Origin: CAWBLP01 sp963789495
GTDB taxonomy: Bacteria > Pseudomonadota > Alphaproteobacteria > Acetobacterales > Acetobacteraceae
NCBI GenBank assembly: GCA_963789495.1
Contig: CAWBLP010000018.1
Coordinates: 418,302-482,301, forward strand
Direction of reading: 5' to 3'
Length of the DNA: 64,000 nucleotides
How positions within the stretch are numbered: the first letter of the stretch is position 1; every line of letters begins with the position of its first letter. Positions 35,651 to 43,417 of the stretch are shown here, in pieces. The notes below the pieces were generated by a model. It searched no databases and was not told the DNA's origin. It worked only from the letters and a program-made list of their open reading frames with translations. The position numbers and the translations under genes were made by a program.

Positions 35651-36085
35651 ATGAAGCGGTTGTTCGGCGGTGGCCAGGCGGCGACGGCGGAGACCTATCC
35701 GGTGCAGCTCAGCGAGGCGGAATGGCGGGAGAAGCTGACCCCGCAGCAGTTCGCCGTGCTGCGCAAGCACAGCACGGAACGCCCGGGCACCAGCCCGCTG
35801 AATCAGGAGAAGCGGGCCGGCACGTTCGTCTGCGCCGGCTGCGGCACAGCGCTGTTCCCGTCCGACACCAAGTTCGAGAGCGGCACCGGCTGGCCGAGCT
35901 TCTTTGCGCCGTTGGATGACGCGGTGGCGACGTCGGAGGATCGCAGCCTGTTCATGAGCCGCACCGAGGTGCATTGCGGCCAATGCGGCGGCCATCTCGG
36001 CCATGTGTTTCCGGACGGGCCGGCCCCGACCGGGCAGCGCTATTGCATGAACGGCGTGGCGATGGGGTTCAAGCCGGCGGAGTAA
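35651..36085 (+). CDS. msrB: Peptide-methionine (R)-S-oxide reductase MsrB
   Basis: Reduces methionine-R-sulfoxide in proteins. Zinc-binding CxxC pairs CAGCGTALF and HCGQCGGHLGHVF, FESGTGWPSFF, and the catalytic RYCMNGVAMGF cysteine. 144 residues; AGGAGA stands before the ATG at 35651, so the earlier in-frame ATG at 35615 is rejected. Cytoplasmic (no signal peptide). Monocistronic by spacing. Confidence 0.94.
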   Translation: MKRLFGGGQAATAETYPVQLSEAEWREKLTPQQFAVLRKHSTERPGTSPLNQEKRAGTFVCAGCGTALFPSDTKFESGTGWPSFFAPLDDAVATSEDRSLFMSRTEVHCGQCGGHLGHVFPDGPAPTGQRYCMNGVAMGFKPAE

Positions 36086-36415
36086 GCGTCTGACGCGGGA
36101 TACGTGCGCCAGCGGGCGGCGGTCCGCGGATACAGCGTGCTGGCGGGCGCAGGCGCTGTGACTCGATCTGCCCCCGTCATGGCCGAGCCCGACCCGGCCG
36201 CCTGCCCGAAATGATCGGACATCGTGCCTCCGTGGCGATCCGATCGTTCCGGTGTAGATGGCCGGGCCAGGCCCGGCCATGACGGGGAGGGTCGGGCGGA
36301 TGTCGTATTGTATGACGATCATTCCGTGTCAGAACCGGTCGCCGGGGCGGTTTGCATTCCCGGTCGGCTCCGGCACCATGGTCGCCTGACCGGAACCGGC
36401 AACAGGAGGAAACCC
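36086..36415. other. Intergenic region with palindromic motif
   Basis: 330 bases without a gene between msrB and the thiolase-like gene. It contains a perfect palindrome ATGGCCGGGCC-A-GGCCCGGCCAT at 36258-36280 and, at 36175-36200, a related half (GTCATGGCCGAGCCCGACCCGGCC). Such GTCATGGCCGGGC motifs recur between genes in many Alphaproteobacteria. No T-run follows, so I do not call a terminator. AGGAGGAAACCC at its end is the ribosome binding site of the next gene. Confidence 0.5.
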
Positions 36416-37561
36416 ATGTCGCTGCGCGAGGCAGGCGCCATCACCGGCGTCGGCGAGACCGATTACATGCGCGGCACCGACCGGACCGCGCTGTCGCTGC
36501 AACTGGAAGCCTCGCTGCGCGCGATCCAGGATGCCGGTCTGAAGCCCACTGACATCGACGGATTGATCCCGTACGGGCTGGGCGCGGTGGCCGAGGACAT
36601 CGCCACCAATCTGGGGATTCCGGACCTGCGCTTTTCCGCCACCACGCCGATGGGCGGCGCGTCCTCGGTCGCCGCCATCCAATGCGCGATCGCCGTCATC
36701 GAGGCCGGCATCTGCAACCATGTGCTGCTGTCACTCGGCCGCACCGGCTATTCCGGCGGTCGTATCGGCACGCGCGTGCAGCAGATGCCGCAGTTCCGCG
36801 TGATCGGCGAGTTCGAGATGCCGTCCGGCGCGATCGCGCCGGCACAGCTCTACGCGGTGATGGCGCGGCGCCATATGGAGCTGTACGGCACCACCTCACT
36901 GCAATTCGCCGAGATCGCGGTCAGCACGCGGCACAACGCGGCGCTCAATCCGAACGCCACGATGAAGAGCCCGATCACGGTGGCGGATCACCAGGCCTCG
37001 CGCATGATCTCCGATCCGCTGCGGCTGCTGGATTGCAGCCTGGAGAGCGACGGCGGTGCGGCGGTGGTGATCAGTGCGGCGTCGCGGGCCCGCGACATGC
37101 GGCAGAAGCCGGTGCTGGTGATGGGGGTCGCAGAAGGCCACCCGGACTCGCCCAGCGCGATCACGCAACGGCCGGATATCGCCACGCTGGGGCTGGCGAA
37201 AGCCGCACCGCGCGCCTTCGCGATGGCGGGGGTGAAGCCGGACGATATCGACGTCGCCGAGATCTATGACTGCTTCACCTACAATGTGCTGTGCCAGATC
37301 GAGGATGCCGGGTTCTGCAAGAAGGGCGAGGGCGGACCCTTCGTCGCATCGGGCGCGATCCGGCTGAACGGGCGGTTGCCGGTGAACACCCATGGCGGGC
37401 TGTTGTCGCAGGCGCATATGGCCGGGATGAACCATGTGGTCGAACTGGTGCGCCAGTTGCGCGGCCAGGCCGCGGCGCAGGTGGCCAATGCCGAACTCGG
37501 CGTGGTGACCGGCTATGGCGACATGGGCGACGGCTCCATCGCCATCATGCGGAGGGCCTGA
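36416..37561 (+). CDS. Thiolase-like (SCP2/lipid-transfer type) protein
   Basis: 381-residue thiolase-fold protein. It has the C-terminal HGG (NTHGGLLSQAHMAGMNH) and GYGDMGDGSIAIMRR thiolase ending, but where degradative thiolases carry the acyl-accepting Cys there is MGGASSVAAIQ, with no Cys. This is the pattern of the SCPx-like or retro-aldolase members that pair with a DUF35 OB-fold protein (as in steroid side-chain cleavage Ltp2/ChsH2). The next gene is exactly such a DUF35 protein, two bases away. AGGAGG precedes the ATG. The substrate is unknown. Confidence 0.85.
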   Translation: MSLREAGAITGVGETDYMRGTDRTALSLQLEASLRAIQDAGLKPTDIDGLIPYGLGAVAEDIATNLGIPDLRFSATTPMGGASSVAAIQCAIAVIEAGICNHVLLSLGRTGYSGGRIGTRVQQMPQFRVIGEFEMPSGAIAPAQLYAVMARRHMELYGTTSLQFAEIAVSTRHNAALNPNATMKSPITVADHQASRMISDPLRLLDCSLESDGGAAVVISAASRARDMRQKPVLVMGVAEGHPDSPSAITQRPDIATLGLAKAAPRAFAMAGVKPDDIDVAEIYDCFTYNVLCQIEDAGFCKKGEGGPFVASGAIRLNGRLPVNTHGGLLSQAHMAGMNHVVELVRQLRGQAAAQVANAELGVVTGYGDMGDGSIAIMRRA

Positions 37562-37563
37562 TC

Positions 37564-37974
37564 GTGGCCGAATACAGCAAGCTGCTGCCGCAGCCGACAC
37601 AAGATACCCAGCCCTATTGGGACGGGCTGAACGCGCATCGGTTGCGCCTGCAACGATGCGCCGATTGCGGCAAGGTGCGGCATTATCCGCGCCCGGTCTG
37701 CGATGCCTGCTGGTCGATGCGCAGCGAATGGTTCGACGCGTCCGGCAGGGGTGTCGTGCATAGCTGGACCGTCACGCATCATCCGTTCCATCCCGGCTAC
37801 AAGCCCGACCTGCCCTATGCGCTGGTGACCGTCGATCTGGAAGAAGGCGTGCGGATGAACGCGCAGCTCCGCGGGCTGGACCCGGCGGAACTGCGCGTCG
37901 GGCTGCCGGTGCGGGTCGACTTCGAAGCGACGACCGAAGGTGTGACGCTGCCGGTGTTCGTTCCGACCACGTGA
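37564..37974 (+). CDS. DUF35 Zn-ribbon/OB-fold acyl-CoA-associated protein
   Basis: 136 residues. Rubredoxin-like zinc ribbon with CADCGKVRHYPRPVCDAC at about 34-51, then an OB fold (GRGVVHSWTVTHHPFHPGY ... YALVTVDLEEGVRMNAQL). DUF35 proteins act as partners of thiolase-like enzymes and probably bind acyl-CoA. The GTG start at 37564 follows the upstream stop by two bases. Its last 22 codons lie in the first unit of a 145-bp tandem duplication. Confidence 0.88.
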   Translation: MAEYSKLLPQPTQDTQPYWDGLNAHRLRLQRCADCGKVRHYPRPVCDACWSMRSEWFDASGRGVVHSWTVTHHPFHPGYKPDLPYALVTVDLEEGVRMNAQLRGLDPAELRVGLPVRVDFEATTEGVTLPVFVPTT

Positions 37975-38195
37975 CCAGGCGCCGCTAGCGCGCCGCCTTG
38001 GCGAACGCGATCACGAACCGCGCGACGTCGGCCTCGTCGTTGTAGAGTTGCCGGTTCAGGTCGCGTTCGAGACGGCGACCGAGGGCGTGACCCTGCCGGT
38101 GTTCGTGCCGGCCACGTGACCAGGCGCCGCTAGCGCGCCGCTTTGGCGAACGCGGCCACGAACCGCTCCACGTCGGCCTCGTCGTTGTAGACATG
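37906..38195. repeat. 145-bp diverged tandem duplication at two convergent gene ends
   Basis: Unit 1 (37906-38050) and unit 2 (38051-38195) align without gaps at an offset of 145 with about 19 differences by eye. Each unit encodes both the last codons of a DUF35 protein (plus strand, VTLPVFVP-T) and the last codons of the aminotransferase (minus strand, YNDEADVxRFVxAFAKAAR). Only the unit 1 DUF35 end and the unit 2 aminotransferase end are joined to complete genes, so each unit carries one orphan gene tail. Confidence 0.88.
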
Positions 38196-39278
38196 CGGGC
38201 TGATACGCAGGCGGCCGAGACGCGGGGCGACATAGACCTGCTGCTCCGCCAGACGCTCCACCAGCCCGTCCGGCATGCCGTTGGGAAAGTTCAGGCTGAG
38301 CACGTGCGGCGCGCGCACCCGCTTGTCGGAGACCAGCACGCCGCTGTTGCGCACGCCGTCGGCCAGTGCGTCGGTCAGCATGCCGAGCCGTTCGACGATC
38401 GCGGGACCGCCCCAGCCTGCCACCATCTCCATGCCGACCGCCGCCATTTCCAGCGAGATGAAATGGTCACGCTCCCCCATGTCGAAGCGGCGCGCATTCG
38501 TTACATAGGCGGTGTCGCGCATATAGGGCACGTGCTCGGAACTGATCGCCTGCCGTCCACCGCCGGTCTGCTCCAGCGGCACGCCGTCCTGCCAGCGCTT
38601 TGCGACGTAGAGGAAAGCGCGGCCATACGGACCCAGCACCCATTTATAGGTGGGGAAGACCAGGAAGTCGGGATCGAGCGTCGCGACATCGATCGCCATG
38701 ATGCCGGCGCCGTGCGTGGCATCCACCACCAGCGCCGCGCCCTGTCGCCGCAGCGCCGCCGCCACCGGCGGCAGATCGATCGCGCCGCCATCCGACCAGT
38801 GCACCGAGGAGATCGAAGCGACGGCGACCGGCGCCGCCCCCGGCCGCTCGATCGCCGCCAGCACCGCGGCCGTCCAGTCGCCATCCGACGGGCGGGCGAT
38901 CGTTTCAACCGTGAAACCCTGCGCCTCCGCCCGGCTCTGCCACTCCAGCACCGGCGACGTGTGATCATCCGCCAGCACCAGCACGCGCTGTCCCGCCGCG
39001 ACCGGCAACACCTTCCCGGCCGTCGCGATGCCGTAACTGACCGAGGATATCAGCGCGACGTCATCCGGATCGGCGTTGATCAGCCGCGCCGCCGCCACCC
39101 GTGCGCGTTCGTGCTGCGCCTTGATCTGGTCGGATGGCAGCGTCCAGGGCTGCGCCTTGCGCTCCACACCGGCATGCCCGGCGGCCGTGACCGCGCGCGG
39201 CAGCGGGCTCCAGGAGGCGGCGTTCAGGTAGCAGACCTCACGCGGCATCTCGAACAGGTCACGTTGCGATGGCAGCAT
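38130..39278 (-). CDS. Aminotransferase class V-fold PLP enzyme
   Basis: 382 residues, kynureninase/cysteine-desulfurase-like fold. PLP features: SSVSYGIATAG (phosphate-binding turn), VDATHGAGIM (Asp binding the PLP nitrogen), and FPTYKWVLGPYGRAFLYV with the Schiff-base Lys in YKW. Specific reaction not assignable. GAGAGGG lies about 9 bases before the ATG at 39278. The C-terminus falls in unit 2 of the tandem duplication. Confidence 0.87.
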   Translation of the reverse strand: MLPSQRDLFEMPREVCYLNAASWSPLPRAVTAAGHAGVERKAQPWTLPSDQIKAQHERARVAAARLINADPDDVALISSVSYGIATAGKVLPVAAGQRVLVLADDHTSPVLEWQSRAEAQGFTVETIARPSDGDWTAAVLAAIERPGAAPVAVASISSVHWSDGGAIDLPPVAAALRRQGAALVVDATHGAGIMAIDVATLDPDFLVFPTYKWVLGPYGRAFLYVAKRWQDGVPLEQTGGGRQAISSEHVPYMRDTAYVTNARRFDMGERDHFISLEMAAVGMEMVAGWGGPAIVERLGMLTDALADGVRNSGVLVSDKRVRAPHVLSLNFPNGMPDGLVERLAEQQVYVAPRLGRLRISPHVYNDEADVERFVAAFAKAAR

Positions 39279-39457
39279 GATTGCAGGCCCTCTCGTTTTA
39301 GCGTTTGGTCCGTTGTAGGCGGGAACCGCGCGTCTGCCCAGCAGGCCGGCCCGGCGCTTCCGTCGCGCCGAACGTGCGAGCCGCGCCCATCGACGGCCGC
39401 ACCGCACGCTTCAAGCGCCGCACCGACGCCGGCACCCAGGCGCCAGCGGCACCCGCC

Positions 39458-40498
39458 CTACCCACCCGGCAGCACCGCATCGTCCGCGATGGAGAATCCG
39501 TCCGCCAGCGGATCGTCCTGCTCCACCAGCAAGGTGCCCTCGCCGCAATAGGCCGCAGACCCGGCCACCCGCACGCGGAACGCCGGCATGCCGGACATTG
39601 TCTCCGCGCCCGTCACCGCGCCCTTGAACGCCACGCCGGACGCGCCGGCAAAGCGACGCCATCGACCCGGCGCGATCAGCCCGCGCGTCGCATCCACCGC
39701 CAGCCGCGCGGTGACGCCGCTGCCGGTGGCGCTGCGATCGATCTGTCCCTCCGCGAACACGCAGAGATTGCGGGTGACTTCATCACTGTCCGGCGGCGTG
39801 TCGTCGGTGAGGATGGTGCCGTACAAGAACGACAGCGCGGGCTCGGTCGGGTGCCGCACCGGATGGCGCGCCCGGATCGCGTCGGTCAGCGCGCGGGCCG
39901 CGATGCGCAACGCCCCCACCGGACTGTCGGTCAGGCTCAGACCAAAACGTGACGCCGGGAGAATGGCATAGAACGCGCCGCCATAGCCGATGTCGCACCG
40001 CACCGCGCCATGGTTCGGCACATCCACCACCAGGTCCAGCGCCGCCGCGAAGCTCGCCACGCTGTCGAACGCGACCCGCGCGCCGAATTCCGACACATGC
40101 ACCGCGACCGGGCCGCACGGACAGTCCAGCACGAAATCCGCGGCGCCATCGCGCAGCGCCACGCGGCCGCTATCCACCGCCCAACGGCCCAATGCGATGG
40201 TGGCGTGACCGCACATGGTGCTGAACCCGGCATGGTGCATGAACAGCACGCCGAACGCGGCGCCTGGCGTGGCGGCGGGGACCGGCAGCGCGCCGTACAT
40301 GTCGGCATGACCGCGCGGTTCCAGCATCAGGCGGCGGCGATGCACATCCAGCCTGGCCATGGCATCGGCGCGCCGCCCCAGCACGTCGGCCCCATCCGGC
40401 AGCGGAAATCCGTCCAGCACGATGCGCACCGGCTCGCCGGCGGTGTGCATATCGAGGATTCGATAGCGCGCCATCGCGCGGGTCGGCAGGTCGGTCAT
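39458..40498 (-). CDS. Proline racemase family, probable trans-3-hydroxy-L-proline dehydratase
   Basis: 346 residues. Proline racemase fold: N-terminal DMHTAGEPVRIVLDG, the first catalytic Cys in FSTMCGHATIALGR, and the second site DRSATGSGVTARLA. Proline racemases and 4-hydroxyproline epimerases have Cys at the second site (SPCGTG); Thr there marks trans-3-hydroxyproline dehydratases, which make pyrroline-2-carboxylate. So the enzyme probably degrades collagen-type hydroxyproline. AAGGA about 8 bases before the ATG at 40498 supports the start. Confidence 0.87.
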   Translation of the reverse strand: MTDLPTRAMARYRILDMHTAGEPVRIVLDGFPLPDGADVLGRRADAMARLDVHRRRLMLEPRGHADMYGALPVPAATPGAAFGVLFMHHAGFSTMCGHATIALGRWAVDSGRVALRDGAADFVLDCPCGPVAVHVSEFGARVAFDSVASFAAALDLVVDVPNHGAVRCDIGYGGAFYAILPASRFGLSLTDSPVGALRIAARALTDAIRARHPVRHPTEPALSFLYGTILTDDTPPDSDEVTRNLCVFAEGQIDRSATGSGVTARLAVDATRGLIAPGRWRRFAGASGVAFKGAVTGAETMSGMPAFRVRVAGSAAYCGEGTLLVEQDDPLADGFSIADDAVLPGG

Positions 40499-40555
40499 GC
40501 GGCATCCTTTCCCGCCGCAGTGTGGCATGCTGCCGGCCGGTTCGAGGAGTCCGGG

Positions 40556-41314
40556 ATGCAACACGCCGCTGCGCCGGCCACCATCATCGGTGGCGTCGTC
40601 TCGCCCTATGTGCGCAAGGTGCTGGCCGTCTGCGCGCTGAAATCGCTGCCGTATCGGCTGGACCCGATCATCCCGTTCTTCGGCAATGCGGCGTTCGCGG
40701 AAATCAGCCCGCTGCGCCGCATTCCGGTGTACATCGACGACCAGGTGACGCTGTGCGACAGCTCGGTGATCTGCCAGTACCTGGAGGATCGCTATCCCGA
40801 TCCACCGCTCTACCCGCAGGACATCGCCGCTCGCGCCCAGGCGCGCTGGCTGGAGGAATTCGCCGATACCCGCATCGGCGATGTGTTCATCTGGCGCATC
40901 TTCAACGAGGCGGTGATCCGTCCCGGCGTCTGGGGGCAGCCGCGCGACGTGGCGGCGATCGACCAGGCGGTGACGGACGCGTTGCCGGAGGTCATGGATT
41001 ATCTGGAGCGGGTCGCACCCGCGGATGGTTTTGCCTTCGGTCCTGTGTCCATCGCCGACATTGCGATCGGCGTGTTCTTCCGCAATCTGCGCTGGTCGCG
41101 GGTCGACGTCGACGCGCAGCGCTGGCCGTGCACCGCCGGCTGGATCGCACGCGTCGAAGCACTGCCGGCGATGGACCGGCTGTCCTGTATCGGCGACCGG
41201 CTGGTGCGAACGCCGCCGCACGGGCAGCGCGCGGTCTGCATTGAATGCGGCATCGCCGTCACTGAAACGAGTTTTGCCGGCGACACGCCGCGACGCGGTC
41301 CGATGACGATGTGA
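40556..41314 (+). CDS. Glutathione S-transferase family protein
   Basis: 252 residues. N-terminal thioredoxin-like GST domain with VVSPYVRKVLAVCALK, RRIPVYIDDQVTLCDSSVICQYLEDRYP (the cis-Pro and the E/DS glutathione-binding block) and an all-helical C-terminal domain (FGPVSIADIAIGVFFRNLRW, the N-capping box). GAGGAG lies about 6 bases before the ATG. Likely cytosolic; substrate unknown. Divergent from the hydroxyproline gene. Confidence 0.88.
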   Translation: MQHAAAPATIIGGVVSPYVRKVLAVCALKSLPYRLDPIIPFFGNAAFAEISPLRRIPVYIDDQVTLCDSSVICQYLEDRYPDPPLYPQDIAARAQARWLEEFADTRIGDVFIWRIFNEAVIRPGVWGQPRDVAAIDQAVTDALPEVMDYLERVAPADGFAFGPVSIADIAIGVFFRNLRWSRVDVDAQRWPCTAGWIARVEALPAMDRLSCIGDRLVRTPPHGQRAVCIECGIAVTETSFAGDTPRRGPMTM

Positions 41315-41634
41315 ACGCCGGCATCGGACAACCCTTGCGATGAAAGACCGCCACACGCGGTGAGCATCGCCGCCGGTGGGCACCGCCGACCGCGGAACGA
41401 TGTCGCTCTCCATGCCAAGGTCCTGCCACCCGATCGCGCCACCCGCGCCCTGAAATTGCCGTCTGTGGCGAAACGGCGCATGCGACTGCCTGCGACGCGG
41501 CTCGCTATGGGTGTGCGCTTCGGCGCCAACTCGTGGCGGCATGAGCATGAAGGCCACGCGGCGACGGTCGGCCTTGCTTCCGCTCCCATGCCGGCACAGC
41601 CTGTCGCCTCGCAGCAGTGAGGCGAGGCATCATC
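41315..41634. other. Intergenic region, nothing recognised
   Basis: About 320 bases between the GST and NHL genes. Short frames exist on both strands but show no family similarity, no ribosome binding site and no repeat or hairpin that I can support. The ribosome binding site region of the NHL gene (CGAGGCATCATC) is at its right end. Confidence 0.4.
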
Positions 41635-42525
41635 ATGTCCGACAGCGCCGCCCCGATCATCGGCACCGGTCGTTACCGTTACCGCTTCCAGCGCGACTGG
41701 GCGCGCCTGCCGCGTTGGTGGAACCTGGGCGAGACGGGACATCCCGGCCCGCCGCGCACCAGCGTGAAAGGGGCCGTCGCGGCGAACGGTGACGTTCACG
41801 TGCTGTGTCGCGGCGCGCATCCGGTGCTGCTGTTCGATCCGGACGGCGGGTTCATCACCTCGTGGGGCGAGGGCCAATTCTCGAACTTCGTGCACGGCCT
41901 GACCATCGATGCCGCCGGGTCGATCTGGATCGCCGATTCCGGGCGGCACACGGTCACCAGGCACCGATCGGACGGCACGCTGCTGCTGACCCTGGGCCAG
42001 CCGGACGCGGCGGCGCCGACCTTCTACGGTCAGCCCTTCAACATGCCGACCGGCGTGGCGGTCGCCTCGACCGGCGCAGTCTTCGTTTCGGACGGCTACG
42101 GCAATCGCCGGGTGCATGAATTCGCGCCGGACGGCACGCTGATCCGATCCTGGGGGGAACCGGGCAGCGGTCCCGGGCAGTTCGCGCTCGTGCATTTCAT
42201 CAGCGTCGATGCATCCGACCGGCTGTATGTCTGCGACCGGGAGAATCACCGGATTCAGCTGTTCTCGCCGGACGGCGCGTTCCTGGCGGAATGGACCGGG
42301 TTCCGCATGCCGAGCGACCTGGCCTTCGGGCGGGCGGCGATCTACGTGGCCGGCGCGGACGGGCTGTCGATCTGGTCGCTGGATCGCGAAAACCTTGCCC
42401 GGTTCGGCCCGGACGAGCCGCATACCGGCGCGTTCAACGTGCACGGGATCTGGTTGGACGCCGAGGAGAATATTTATCTGGCGCAGTTCGACCGGGCGGT
42501 CAGCAAGCTCACCCGCGTGGCGTGA
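41635..42525 (+). CDS. NHL-repeat protein (peptidylglycine lyase-like)
   Basis: 296 residues, a six-bladed NHL beta-propeller. Repeats are visible at about 60 residue spacing: VLLFDPDGGFITSWGEGQF, IWIADSGRHTVTRHRSDGTLL, VFVSDGYGNRRVHEFAPDGTLIRSWG, LYVCDRENHRIQLFSPDGAFLAEW. This arrangement is that of proteins annotated as peptidyl-alpha-hydroxyglycine alpha-amidating lyase-like, but bacterial members have no proven role. The start at 41635 is preferred to an in-frame ATG at 41617. No signal peptide. The end overlaps atpG on the other strand by 17 bases. Confidence 0.85.
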   Translation: MSDSAAPIIGTGRYRYRFQRDWARLPRWWNLGETGHPGPPRTSVKGAVAANGDVHVLCRGAHPVLLFDPDGGFITSWGEGQFSNFVHGLTIDAAGSIWIADSGRHTVTRHRSDGTLLLTLGQPDAAAPTFYGQPFNMPTGVAVASTGAVFVSDGYGNRRVHEFAPDGTLIRSWGEPGSGPGQFALVHFISVDASDRLYVCDRENHRIQLFSPDGAFLAEWTGFRMPSDLAFGRAAIYVAGADGLSIWSLDRENLARFGPDEPHTGAFNVHGIWLDAEENIYLAQFDRAVSKLTRVA

Positions 42526-43417
42526 GCCGAACCACCCTGGCGGCCGCGGCCGGCGCCCGAGGCTGAGCGAGCGCATCGTTGAGCGTCTGGGAGCCGGTCA
42601 CCAGGTCCAGCAATTCCTCGGTGATTTCCGTCTGGCGTGCCTGGTTCGCGTCCTGCCGCAGCCGCTGCAGCTTCGTCTCGACATTGCCATGCGCCGCCGC
42701 CATGGCGGCAAACCGTGCCGCGTTCTCACTGGCAATCGATTCCACCGCCGCCTCGCCCAACAGCGCGAAGAGGTATTCCGCGGTGAGACGTTCCAGCAGC
42801 GCCCGCGGCTCCAGATTGTGCAACGGCGGCTGGGTCGGCGGCAGCACCCCGAGCGCCGCAAGATCCAGCGGCAGCAGCCCGTGCTGCTCGACCGTCGCCG
42901 GCGCACCCTGCCGAGAGCGCGCGAACATGAGCTCGACGCGGGAAATCTCACCCTCGGCGATGCGTGGATACAGCACCGCCTCCAACTGCCCGATCGTTTC
43001 GGGCATGCTGGACAGGCGGGTTGCCATCGGCCCGGACCAGGCCGGCGGGCGACCGTGTTGTTCGGCGAGCGCGGCGCCGCGGCTGCCCAGCACGAACAAT
43101 AGATCGGCCGGCCCAAGGCTGGTCTTGGCTGCCTGCAACAGACGTTCGTTGAAGCCGCCGACGAAGCCGTGCTCCGCCGCACACAGCACCAGGGCACGGC
43201 GCCCGTGCCCGGCGCTGCGCTCGGGGCCGGTATCCGGCAAAAGCCGAAGCGCCGCGCCAACCGAGGCGGCCATGACGCCGGCAAAGTGCCGGATCGCCGG
43301 CAGTGCGCGCTGCGCCTCCTGCACCCGCATGCCGGCGAGCGAGCGCATCGCGCCGACCACGTCCAACAGCTCGCTCATGCTGCCGATATGGTCCTGGATT
43401 TCGATCAGGCGGGTCAT
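42509..43417 (-). CDS. atpG: N-type ATP synthase subunit gamma
   Basis: Central rotor shaft of the F1 head. 302 residues, with the N-terminal helix (IEIQDHIGSMSELLDVVGAMRSLAGMRVQEAQ) and C-terminal helix (ENAARFAAMAAAHGNVETKLQRLRQDANQARQTEITEELLDLVTG), both typical of gamma. Last gene of the atpDCQRBEFAG operon. It overlaps the atpA stop by four bases. Sequence is clearly divergent from the housekeeping gamma subunit, as expected for N-ATPases. Confidence 0.93.
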   Translation of the reverse strand: MTRLIEIQDHIGSMSELLDVVGAMRSLAGMRVQEAQRALPAIRHFAGVMAASVGAALRLLPDTGPERSAGHGRRALVLCAAEHGFVGGFNERLLQAAKTSLGPADLLFVLGSRGAALAEQHGRPPAWSGPMATRLSSMPETIGQLEAVLYPRIAEGEISRVELMFARSRQGAPATVEQHGLLPLDLAALGVLPPTQPPLHNLEPRALLERLTAEYLFALLGEAAVESIASENAARFAAMAAAHGNVETKLQRLRQDANQARQTEITEELLDLVTGSQTLNDALAQPRAPAAAARVVRLTPRG

